Part shown: positions 45,191-53,005 of the stretch, in pieces | How positions within the stretch are numbered: position 1 is the first letter of the stretch | Layout: every line of letters begins with the position of its first letter | Source: Siphonobacter curvatus | Lineage (GTDB): Bacteria > Bacteroidota > Bacteroidia > Cytophagales > Spirosomataceae | NCBI RefSeq assembly: GCF_002943425.1 | Contig: NZ_PTRA01000001.1 | Location: forward strand, 3,472,001-3,536,000 | Direction: 5' to 3' | DNA length: 64,000 bases | Program-made: the position numbers and the translations under genes | The notes under the pieces: model-generated | The model's input: the letters and a program-made list of their open reading frames with translations, nothing else | Database searches by the model: none | What the model was told of the DNA's origin: nothing

Positions 45191-46309
45191 ATGCCCCGTT
45201 TTTACCTCACTTTTTGGGTAGTACTCCTTTGTTTTCTGACCGACGCCTACGGTCAAGATCCACAGTTCTCTCAATTCTACGCCAATCCATTAGCTCAAAA
45301 TCCCGCCTTTACGGGAAATGCCCGTATGGGTCGCGTCATCGTCAATTATCGGAAGCAGGCGTATGGTCTTAATCGCGATTTTGAAACCATGGCCGCTTCT
45401 TACGATACCTACCTAGAAAACACGGACTCCCGTACCGGCCAGCCTTCACTGGGATTGGGACTACAACTCATGCGGGACAAACAGGGTGGGGGTACCTTTC
45501 TGGGTAGCACCGAAGGACTCTATACGACCAGTGCTTATCTATCGGCGTCGAAACGGCTGGCTCGTTTTGGTACGGATGGGAAGTACAAGTGTTGGAGTGG
45601 TATGCAAATCGGCGGGGTGAGTCGGCTTATTCGAGGACAGAGCCTTCTATTCGCCGACCAGTTTTCGGGATCCGGTGTTTCGCCGAGCTCCATGGATCCG
45701 GTTGCTCTGGCGAATGGTATCACTCGAAATTTCTTTGACGTTAACGCGGGATTACTCTTTGAAGTAGATCCACAAGAAAACGTGGCTCTTTACGATCGGA
45801 CCGAAACGATGTACTGGGTAGGCGGAGCCATCCATCACCTCAACAAGTCCCTGCCAAAGGACCCCTGGTTACCCCTTAGCCAGCGAGTGAGTCTACAGGC
45901 GGGCCTCACGATTCCCTTTGCCCGGGTACTGAGTCTGGAACGGGGCCATACGCCTACCCCTTACCGCGTGCGAACCCATACGTTAGCAGCTAATCTTCGG
46001 CAACAGGCGGGTCTGGCTCAACTGGATTTTGGGTACAACTGGCGGTACAGCCCCCTCATGCTGGGGGCATGGGTACGAGGGATTCCGTTAAACAAAGTCA
46101 GTAAAAACTTCCAGCAGAATGCTCTGGTGTTTTTAGTGGGTATCCAACCTACCGATTTTCCGTTTCAGCTCGAACTTAGCTATGATTTCCCCCTGTCTAC
46201 CTTTCGAGGGTACAGCGGCGGAGCCTACGAACTTTCCCTTTGGATGGGTTTGGAAAAGCTGGGAATGTCAACCCAACGTTTTCGGCAGTTCAAGTTTCCT
46301 GCCTTATAA
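45191..46309 (+). CDS. PorP/SprF family type IX secretion system membrane protein
   Basis: A 372-residue outer-membrane protein with a signal peptide ending near DAYGQ. The N-terminal QDPQFSQFYANPLAQNPAFTGN is the PorP/SprF signature (quoted in parts: QFSQFYANPL and NPAFTGN), followed by a barrel. These proteins anchor type B T9SS substrates at the surface. The divergent PKD/T9SS gene at 42.1-45.1 kb is the likely partner. The intergenic gap is 125 bases. The stop overlaps the 5' end of its terminator stem. Confidence 0.92.
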   Translation: MPRFYLTFWVVLLCFLTDAYGQDPQFSQFYANPLAQNPAFTGNARMGRVIVNYRKQAYGLNRDFETMAASYDTYLENTDSRTGQPSLGLGLQLMRDKQGGGTFLGSTEGLYTTSAYLSASKRLARFGTDGKYKCWSGMQIGGVSRLIRGQSLLFADQFSGSGVSPSSMDPVALANGITRNFFDVNAGLLFEVDPQENVALYDRTETMYWVGGAIHHLNKSLPKDPWLPLSQRVSLQAGLTIPFARVLSLERGHTPTPYRVRTHTLAANLRQQAGLAQLDFGYNWRYSPLMLGAWVRGIPLNKVSKNFQQNALVFLVGIQPTDFPFQLELSYDFPLSTFRGYSGGAYELSLWMGLEKLGMSTQRFRQFKFPAL

Positions 46310-46350
46310 AAGTAAAGCGGCCTGTTCACTACAGGCCGCTTTACTTTTTT
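46308..46350 (+). terminator. Terminator after the PorP/SprF gene
   Basis: A perfect 18-base stem (46308-46325 with 46331-46348), loop TCACT, then T-run. The stem begins within the stop codon. Confidence 0.85.
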
Positions 46351-46369
46351 GGATCTATGTGACGACTAC

Positions 46370-46978
46370 TTATTCGTAGGTGACGCGACCGATGATACTG
46401 CGGCCGAGGGTGATTTCATCGGCGTACTCCAGATCGCCCCCAATGGGTATACCCCGGGCAATCGTGGTAATCTTGATGGGATACTGCCGGAGTCGTTTCG
46501 TCAAATAAAACGAAGTGGTATCTCCCTGCATGGTGGGGCTTAAAGCCAGAATCACCTCCCGAATTTCGTTTTTCGGATCAGCCACCCGGTCAAGCAGCGA
46601 TTCGACCTGTAAGTCAGCTGGTCCTACGCCTTCCAGTGGGTTGATCAGTCCTCCCAGCACGTGGTACATGCCGCGAAACTGAGCCGTATTTTCAACGGCA
46701 AGCACATCGCGGGTATCTTCCACCACGCAAATCAACTGGCTGTCCCGACGGGGATTGGCACAAATCTGGCACAGATCCTCATCAGCAATCGTATGGCATT
46801 GCCGACAATAGCGGGTTTGGGTACGCAAATTCACCAGGACCTCGGCCAATTGGGAGGTCTGTTGTTCTTCGCGTTTGAGCAAATGTAAAGCAAGACGAAG
46901 AGCCGTTTTTTTCCCAATTCCGGGGAGCTTACTGATCTCCTCAACGGCGTCTTCTATGAGTTTCGAAGGATAATTCAA
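46370..46978 (-). CDS. recR: Recombination protein RecR
   Basis: A 202-residue cytoplasmic DNA repair protein that helps RecF/RecO load RecA at gaps. The helix-hairpin-helix SKLPGIGKKTALRLALHLL (about 16-34), a zinc finger (CRQCHTIADEDLCQIC, about 58-73) and the TOPRIM domain (VVEDTRDVLAVENTAQF, about 85) are all present. The start is a TTG at 46978, fixed by the family N-terminus NYPSKLIEDAV; the upstream frame is open but has no ATG. clpS lies 81 bases upstream on the same strand. Confidence 0.95.
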   Translation of the reverse strand: MNYPSKLIEDAVEEISKLPGIGKKTALRLALHLLKREEQQTSQLAEVLVNLRTQTRYCRQCHTIADEDLCQICANPRRDSQLICVVEDTRDVLAVENTAQFRGMYHVLGGLINPLEGVGPADLQVESLLDRVADPKNEIREVILALSPTMQGDTTSFYLTKRLRQYPIKITTIARGIPIGGDLEYADEITLGRSIIGRVTYE

Positions 46979-47059
46979 GAGCGTTGTGTGGCTGGCGGCC
47001 TGTCCATGCTGATTTTTCTCGTCGCCAGCATCGACTAAGCCAAAAACAAAAAAACGGTT

Positions 47060-47353
47060 CTAGAGAACTTCAGCACTGATGCCTCGTTCGCAAATGGCAT
47101 TTCGCATGGGAGCCAATTCTTCAAAAGCTCCTTTTTTCACGGCACATTTTCCCTTGTAATGAATCAGAATAGTACACTGTTCCGCTTGTTCGGGTGTATG
47201 ACCGCATACTTCCATAAGCGTGTCGATTACCCAATCGAAGGTATTCACATCATCATTAAAAACGACCAGGTCATGTTCTTCTTGTTCTTCCGTTGCTTCC
47301 AGAACATCTACGTCTTCTTCTTCCCAGGGTTTCGGTAAGGTGCTCATTAACAT
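47060..47353 (-). CDS. clpS: ATP-dependent Clp protease adaptor ClpS
   Basis: A 97-residue cytoplasmic adaptor that binds N-degron substrates and hands them to ClpAP. The conserved core is VVFNDDVNTFDWVIDTL (about 30-46) and the cation-binding region MEVCGHTPEQAEQCTILIHYKGKC (quoted in parts: CGHTPEQAEQC, HYKGKC). Length is normal. Two ATGs are possible (47353 or 47347). A clear promoter precedes the gene. recR follows 81 bases downstream and may share the transcript. Confidence 0.93.
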   Translation of the reverse strand: MLMSTLPKPWEEEDVDVLEATEEQEEHDLVVFNDDVNTFDWVIDTLMEVCGHTPEQAEQCTILIHYKGKCAVKKGAFEELAPMRNAICERGISAEVL

Positions 47354-47388
47354 GGCTATATCCAGTAAATCAGTGGCTTATTTAAGAA

Positions 47389-47419
47389 CAAATGTACCCT
47401 TTATAACCCGCATACCCAA
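47389..47419 (-). promoter_or_regulatory. clpS promoter
   Basis: On the minus strand TTG (47419-47417), a 20-base spacer and TACATTTG (47396-47389). The -7 box is exact and the -33 has the core TTG. It predicts a leader of about 31-37 bases. Confidence 0.55.
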
Positions 47420-47484
47420 CCGAAGGTTCAAGGAAGTTTATATTCTTGTATGAAGAAAAAAACAGTATTTTGTTGATCCCGTTG

Positions 47485-47492
47485 TAGGTTTG
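47485..47492 (+). promoter_or_regulatory. Symporter promoter, -7 box
   Basis: TAGGTTTG, an exact TAnnTTTG match. A start near 47499 makes an in-frame TTG at 47501 an unlikely start codon and supports the ATG at 47567. Confidence 0.45.
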
Positions 47493-47566
47493 CAGAATGT
47501 TTGGCCGGACGGCTTTACGACCCATTGAAAGCTCCGCCCTCCCTCATCAGCACCCTTGTTTTATTC

Positions 47567-49027
47567 ATGAACGCTTACCTGGCTCTTTTCATCCTGCTTG
47601 GCTACTTTCTGATGCTTGTGGCCGTTTCGTTTTACACCTCCCGTGGAGCGGATACCAATGCTTTTTTTACCGCAAATAAGCAGTCTCCTTGGTACCTAGT
47701 GGCCTTTGGCATGATTGGCACTTCACTTTCGGGAGTAACCTTCATTTCGGTACCCGGTAATGTCAGTACTTCCCAGTTCACCTATTTTCAGGTTATTCTG
47801 GGTTATCTGGTGGGGTACTTTGTGATTGCTACGGTACTCATGCCGCTGTACTACCGGCTGAATCTGATATCGATTTATTCGTATCTGGATAAACGTTTTG
47901 GTTTCTGGTCGTATAAAACCGGAGCAGGCTTTTTCCTGCTTTCGCGAACCGTAGGATCGGCGGGCCGAATGTTCATCGCCGTACAAGTACTACAGCTGGC
48001 GATTTTCGATCGTTTCGGCATTCCTTTTGAGGCGACGGTCCTTTTTGCGATTGTACTCATCTGGGTTTACACCTTCAAGGGCGGCGTTAAAACGATTATT
48101 ATCACCGATACTCTTCAGACCTTTTTCCTGGTAACGGCGGTCTTTTTAACGGTATTTCTAATTGCCCGACAACTGAATCTGAATTTTGGTCAGCTTTGGA
48201 ATACTGTACAGTCGACTTCGTATTCGAAGATTTTCGTCTGGGACTGGGCTCCCAAAAATAACTTCTTTAAGGATTTCATCTCCGGAGCTTTCATTGCCAT
48301 TGTGATGACGGGGCTGGATCAGGATTTGATGCAGAAAAACCTGACGTGCAAGAACATCGGCGAAGCTCAAAAAAACATGCTCTGGTTCTGCGTGGTACTG
48401 GTGATCGTCAACTTTGCCTTCCTGAATTTGGGAGCTTTGCTACTGATTTATTCAGAACAGATGGGCATCACCATTCCTGCCAAATCCGACGATTTGTACC
48501 CGATGCTGGCCTTAGGTAATCATTTTGGTCTGATTGCGGCTGTCACCTTCCTGCTGGGCATTACGGCGGCTACCTACGCTAGTTCTGATTCGGCTTTAAC
48601 GGCCCTGACGACTTCGTTCTGCATCGACTTTCTGAACATTGAAAAATACCCCGAGAAAGAACGTCAACGCATCAAAACCTGGGTACACTTGATGTTTTCA
48701 GCCTTGTTTTTAGTCGTCATTATTCTCTTCAAACAATTGAATAACCAGTCGATGATCCGTACCATTTTTGATCTGGCTGGTTATACGTACGGACCTCTCT
48801 TGGGACTCTATACCTTTGGTTTATACACGAAATGGTCGGTAAAAGACCGCTTTGTACCCTTGGTATGCGTAGTTTCTCCCGTACTCACGTACGTGTTGGT
48901 TAGCCACTCCCAGGAATGGTTCAATTACTCGTTTGGTTTCGAAAAACTGCTGTTAAATGGTTTTCTTACCTACGTAGGCTTAGTAGCTCTCAAAAAACCG
49001 AATTTATCCTACGGAACAAGTAATTAA
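47567..49027 (+). CDS. Sodium:solute symporter (SSS family)
   Basis: A 486-residue inner-membrane transporter with about 13 helices. Family signs are the early SRGADTNAFFTANKQSPWY, the conserved GTSLSGVTFISVPG in helix 2, RTVGSAGRMFIAVQVL and the helix 6-8 region ISGAFIAIVMTGLDQDLMQKN. SSS proteins use a sodium gradient to import sugars, amino acids, nucleosides or sialic acid; the substrate cannot be told. I chose the ATG at 47567 because the promoter -7 box leaves no room for a TTG start at 47501. Single gene. Confidence 0.9.
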   Translation: MNAYLALFILLGYFLMLVAVSFYTSRGADTNAFFTANKQSPWYLVAFGMIGTSLSGVTFISVPGNVSTSQFTYFQVILGYLVGYFVIATVLMPLYYRLNLISIYSYLDKRFGFWSYKTGAGFFLLSRTVGSAGRMFIAVQVLQLAIFDRFGIPFEATVLFAIVLIWVYTFKGGVKTIIITDTLQTFFLVTAVFLTVFLIARQLNLNFGQLWNTVQSTSYSKIFVWDWAPKNNFFKDFISGAFIAIVMTGLDQDLMQKNLTCKNIGEAQKNMLWFCVVLVIVNFAFLNLGALLLIYSEQMGITIPAKSDDLYPMLALGNHFGLIAAVTFLLGITAATYASSDSALTALTTSFCIDFLNIEKYPEKERQRIKTWVHLMFSALFLVVIILFKQLNNQSMIRTIFDLAGYTYGPLLGLYTFGLYTKWSVKDRFVPLVCVVSPVLTYVLVSHSQEWFNYSFGFEKLLLNGFLTYVGLVALKKPNLSYGTSN

Positions 49028-49110
49028 AACTATAGATGATTTTTAATTATAAAAGTAAAAAATGTAACTTTGTACAGAATAACGTTATACCTCTAAATAT
49101 TTCTACTGCT

Positions 49111-49153
49111 AAACGCTATTACTTTTTTCCTCTTGAAAACAGTAGTAGCGTTT
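49111..49153 (+). terminator. Possible terminator after the symporter gene
   Basis: A 13-base stem with one mismatch (49111-49123 with 49141-49153), a 17-base loop and a following T. It lies 84 bases after the stop, in a region that also holds a TAACTTTG box at 49065-49072. Confidence 0.4.
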
Positions 49154-49271
49154 TCAGTACTAGAGCCTGCAAGATTTTTATTTTCAGTTGTTTACAGATT
49201 TCGTATCTTAGCTGACATCCACAGCTAGTTTACCATCCAAGCGTATCCACATTCCCCCAAACTTATCATAT

Positions 49272-50222
49272 ATGAGTGTTTTTACTTTTCGACGGTCGCT
49301 TCGACTTACGTTCGTATGGGCTTTTTTGCTGTCCTTTCGCAGCATAGCTCAAACGCCTACGGACGGTATCATGATGGGTAAACATCTGATTTGCAACGTA
49401 GCTAGTTATTCCAACAGCCAGTGGAGTCAGTACTGGGAAGGAACGCGTAAACGCAGTAATGCGAATGTCGGCACCTTTACCAGCCAGAATGTGATGCTGA
49501 TGAGTGCCTATGGGATCACTAAAAACCTGAACGTTATTGCGGGTTTGCCTTACATCTGGAACCGGTCCAATGGCGGGCACTTCTCCCGTCAGGAAGGTAT
49601 TCAAGACCTTTCCGTATGGCTGAAATACCGGGCATTCCGGGCAGAAACTTCGGTGGGTACCTTCGCTTTATTCGCGACGGGAGGCGTTTCGGCTCCGGTG
49701 AACCAATACATCCCGGATATGTTACCGTATTCGATTGGTCTTCGCTCGAAAACGGCCTCGATCAAGGGGATAGCCCATTACAAATTCAAGGGCTTCTACC
49801 TGACTGGTCACGCGGGCTACATTCGTCGCAGTAACATCCACATTGACCGCGATGCATACCAGTACGATGGCGTCATGTACGACACGCATGAAGTAATGGT
49901 ACCCGATGTAGTCGATGCTTCGGCCCGTCTGGGGTATCTTAACAAATACGTACAAGTGGAAGGCTTCATTGATAATATGACCAGCCAAAGCGGCGATGAT
50001 ATTCGCCGTCAGGATATGCCCTTCCCCACCAATAAAATGGATCAGACCCAGGTGGGCGGGATGGCTAAAGTGCATCTGCACCTGAAAAATGGTAGTTTCT
50101 TTACCCTGGTTGGCCAGTACAGTCAGGTAACCGCTGGCCGCAATGTGGGCCAGGCTCGGATGTATACGGTAGGCATCCAGCATACGTTTAATGTTACCGG
50201 CCGCTCTTCGGATCTCCCCTAA
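49272..50222 (+). CDS. Outer membrane protein of unknown function (MetA-pathway-like barrel)
   Basis: A 316-residue protein with a signal (about 1-26) and a barrel with strands such as LICNVASYSNSQWSQYWEG, NLNVIAGLPYIWNRSNGGHF and the closing GIQHTFNVTG. The DLSVWLKYR and GTFALFATGGVSAPVN segments recall the loosely defined phenol-degradation-associated outer-membrane group, not a strong match. It ends 13 bases before the haloperoxidase start, so the two are very likely co-transcribed. A candidate leader and promoter region of about 240 bases precedes it. Confidence 0.65.
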   Translation: MSVFTFRRSLRLTFVWAFLLSFRSIAQTPTDGIMMGKHLICNVASYSNSQWSQYWEGTRKRSNANVGTFTSQNVMLMSAYGITKNLNVIAGLPYIWNRSNGGHFSRQEGIQDLSVWLKYRAFRAETSVGTFALFATGGVSAPVNQYIPDMLPYSIGLRSKTASIKGIAHYKFKGFYLTGHAGYIRRSNIHIDRDAYQYDGVMYDTHEVMVPDVVDASARLGYLNKYVQVEGFIDNMTSQSGDDIRRQDMPFPTNKMDQTQVGGMAKVHLHLKNGSFFTLVGQYSQVTAGRNVGQARMYTVGIQHTFNVTGRSSDLP

Positions 50223-50235
50223 TCCCCCAATACTT

Positions 50236-51771
50236 ATGAATATGCTTCGTCGATTAGGCATTTTATCGCTGATCGTCTTACTCAACAGCTGTGACAAGAG
50301 TATTGATCAGCCTTCGCTCACCGTGTACGAACCAGCCGGACTGGATACCAAAGGCGGTCAATGGAAAACCTTCGTATTAGCTTCCACCGATGAGGTTACC
50401 GTGCCGGCTCCGCTCACGACGGAATCCAGTGCGTATAAAGCTGAATTACAGGAATTAAAAAGCCTCAACATTACGGCTGACCAACAAAAAACGATCGATT
50501 ACTGGTCGGCAGGTGGCGTATACCGCTGGAATGAATTGGCCCGTACCCTGGCAGCCAATTACAACTTACCTCCGGTCTACGACGAAATTCAGAAAAAGTA
50601 TCCCGTACCCGATGCGGCTAATCCCACGGCTGAACCGAAGTTTCCTTTTTGTAATCCCCCTTATGCCTCCCGCATGTTTGCGTACCTTGGCGTTGCTCAG
50701 TACGACGCTCTGGTAGCTGCCTGGAAATACAAATATCAGTACAATCGACTGTCTCCGGCGAAGGTAGATGCGGGCATTACTTCTAAACTACCCGTGACCG
50801 ACCTGCCTTCGTATCCGTCAGAAGATGCCGTGGTAGCCGCGGCTTCGTTTGAAGTACTGAAAGTGATGTTCCCTGGCGAAGTGGCCAAACTGACGGCAAC
50901 TTACGAAGCCCACCGCAACAGTCGGATCTGGGCGAAGGCTAACGTACGCAGTGACCTCGAAGCGGGTGAAGCACTGGGCAAAGCCGTAGCAGCAAAAGTC
51001 ATTGCCCGGGCCAAAGCCGATGGTATGGGAGCGGCCAATAACCAAGCTGCCGTAGCCGCCATGATTGCCGATGCCAAAGCCCGAGGCTTGCGGAAGGAAT
51101 GGACCAGTCTGGATGCTCCCGCTCGCCCTCCGATGTTACCGACTTTCGGAAACGTAAAAACCTGGAATTTTACGGAGGCCCAAAAAGTGACCATGCGTCC
51201 GAGCCCACCGCCAGCCTTGGGTTCGGCTGGTTTTGAGAAAGATCTACAGGAACTACGCGATATGGGCAAGAAGCTCACCCGCGATCAGCACCGTATTGCT
51301 TCGTACTGGTCGGATGGCGTAGGGAGTTACACGCCGCCCGGACACTGGAACCGGGAGGCGGCCAACCTAACCCGCAAGTACAAGGAGAATGAACTCCGGG
51401 CCGCCCGGACCATGGCTCTGGTAGGCACTTCGCTGATGGACGCCGGAATTGCCTGCTGGGATACTAAATTTTACTATTACACGCCCCGGCCGTTCCAGGT
51501 AGACCACGCGGTACGCTCGACCATTGGAACGCCCAACTTCCCCAGTTTCACGTCTGGCCATTCGACGTTCTCCGGGGCAGCGGCAACGGTACTGGCGTAT
51601 TTGTTCCCTAATGACGCCGACGCCATGCAAGCCCTGGCTACTGAAGCATCGTTATCCCGCATTTACGGTTGTATTCATTACCGTTCGGATTCAGATGTAG
51701 GGCTGGTTCACGGTAAAGCTGTGGGCGAATACGCCATCAAACGAGCACAACTCGATGGAGCTGGTCGCTAA
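50236..51771 (+). CDS. Vanadium-dependent haloperoxidase / PAP2 phosphatase lipoprotein
   Basis: A 511-residue lipoprotein; the signal ends in LIVLLNSC (Cys 17). The PAP2 signature is complete: K-x6-RP in KFYYYTPRPF (about 411-420), SGH in FTSGHSTF (about 437) and SR-x5-H-x3-D in SRIYGCIHYRSD (about 473), so vanadate or phosphate binding is likely. Haloperoxidase and acid phosphatase activity cannot be separated by sequence. Two tandem halves (an N-terminal half with its own helices around 60-230) make it longer than the paralogue at 21.7 kb. I chose the ATG at 50236; one at 50191 lies within the preceding gene and would hide the lipobox. Operon with the barrel gene upstream. Confidence 0.87.
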   Translation: MNMLRRLGILSLIVLLNSCDKSIDQPSLTVYEPAGLDTKGGQWKTFVLASTDEVTVPAPLTTESSAYKAELQELKSLNITADQQKTIDYWSAGGVYRWNELARTLAANYNLPPVYDEIQKKYPVPDAANPTAEPKFPFCNPPYASRMFAYLGVAQYDALVAAWKYKYQYNRLSPAKVDAGITSKLPVTDLPSYPSEDAVVAAASFEVLKVMFPGEVAKLTATYEAHRNSRIWAKANVRSDLEAGEALGKAVAAKVIARAKADGMGAANNQAAVAAMIADAKARGLRKEWTSLDAPARPPMLPTFGNVKTWNFTEAQKVTMRPSPPPALGSAGFEKDLQELRDMGKKLTRDQHRIASYWSDGVGSYTPPGHWNREAANLTRKYKENELRAARTMALVGTSLMDAGIACWDTKFYYYTPRPFQVDHAVRSTIGTPNFPSFTSGHSTFSGAAATVLAYLFPNDADAMQALATEASLSRIYGCIHYRSDSDVGLVHGKAVGEYAIKRAQLDGAGR

Positions 51772-51784
51772 CTAAATGATACCC

Positions 51785-51816
51785 AACGCCTGACTTCCCC
51801 TAAGTCAGGCGTTTTT
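51785..51816 (+). terminator. Terminator after the second haloperoxidase gene
   Basis: A perfect 12-base stem (51785-51796 with 51802-51813), loop CCCCT, then TTT. Confidence 0.85.
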
Positions 51817-51830
51817 ACGCTCATCTTTCC

Positions 51831-52970
51831 ATGAAAATCTTCTTTTATGCCGGACTAATCAGTCTGATTATTTTCGAGTTAGCCAGTATTTACTTCATCA
51901 TGCCTCTGCCGGGCAGCCAGCGGATTCCTAGCCTGGAAGCCGCCTATTTTATTCATCGCTGGCGGGTTTCTTTCTGGGTAGGCTGTGGCTTACTGATTGC
52001 CTTGGGAATCATTCCCGCTTTTTCAGAATACGGAAAAAAGTGGGTACCGATTCTGGCCTCGCTGGTAACAATTGCCTTGGTTACCTGGATTCACTTGAAG
52101 ATGAATGCCCAAGCACTTTTTCAGGAGCCGCAACAGGTTCAGTTGGCCCCTGGCTCGCAAAATAAAGTAAATCCCAAACGCCTCGTCGTAGGCGTTGTAA
52201 TGGGTAAAGAAGCCCGTGCCTACCCCATTCAGTTTCTGGCTTATCACCATCAGGTACGCGATACCGTTGCGGGTACGCCAATTCTAGTTACCTACTGTTC
52301 CGTTTGCCGGACGGGTCGCGTTTACGGCTCGCTTGTCGATGGAGAGCCCGAGACCTTCCGGCTCGTCGGTATGGACCATTTTAATGCTTTGTTTGAAGAT
52401 TCGCGTACCCATAGCTGGTGGCGGCAGGTCAACGGAGAGGCGGTCGTAGGTTCGCTGAAAGGTTCCTATTTACCCGATGTTCCCAGCCGTCAAACGACGC
52501 TCGAAGAATGGTTGAAGCTGTATCCCAACAGCCTGGTTTTCCAGGGCGATCCTGCGTTCACCGAGGAGTACAGCAAGGATATGGCTTACGAAAATGGTAC
52601 CTCCGAAAGCGAATTAACGGGGACGGATAAGCATTCCTGGCACGAAAAATCCTGGATTGTAGGCATTGATGCGGGCCGGACTTCGAAAGCCTATGACTGG
52701 AACCGTCTGAAGCAACAACGCATCATCAACGATGTTGTGGGCGATGTACCCGTCCTGGTAGTACTGGCCAAAGACAACGCCAGTTTCTTTGCCTACCAGC
52801 GACCCGACGTTTCTACGATTTATGCGTTGAAAAATGATTCGCTCATTACCGTAGGCCATAGCTACGATCTGGCGGGTCGCTCCTCGGAAGGGCGACTACG
52901 CCCCATCAATGCTTCCCAGGAATTCTGGCATAGCTGGTCCACGTTTCATCCCAAAACGGAACGGTATTAG
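51831..52970 (+). CDS. DUF3179 domain membrane protein
   Basis: A 379-residue protein. Three N-terminal hydrophobic segments (about 4-24, 47-65, 72-89) anchor a DUF3179 domain (about 110-370). The domain shows the conserved Cys pair TYCSVCRTGRV (about 155-165) and a region around residues 180-205 with MDHFNALFEDSRTHSWW. Function is unknown to me; the Cys pair suggests a metal or redox site, which is inference. ATG at 51831. The receptor gene follows 36 bases later on the same strand and may be in the same transcript. Confidence 0.85.
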   Translation: MKIFFYAGLISLIIFELASIYFIMPLPGSQRIPSLEAAYFIHRWRVSFWVGCGLLIALGIIPAFSEYGKKWVPILASLVTIALVTWIHLKMNAQALFQEPQQVQLAPGSQNKVNPKRLVVGVVMGKEARAYPIQFLAYHHQVRDTVAGTPILVTYCSVCRTGRVYGSLVDGEPETFRLVGMDHFNALFEDSRTHSWWRQVNGEAVVGSLKGSYLPDVPSRQTTLEEWLKLYPNSLVFQGDPAFTEEYSKDMAYENGTSESELTGTDKHSWHEKSWIVGIDAGRTSKAYDWNRLKQQRIINDVVGDVPVLVVLAKDNASFFAYQRPDVSTIYALKNDSLITVGHSYDLAGRSSEGRLRPINASQEFWHSWSTFHPKTERY

Positions 52971-53005
52971 ACCATTGTTCGCTCATTGCTAAATTTACAT
53001 TCCCT

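Noticed and set aside
47501-47566. A longer start (TTG) for the symporter
   Set aside because: It would lie about 9 bases after the -7 box, leaving no leader; the ATG at 47567 begins a typical SSS N-terminus.
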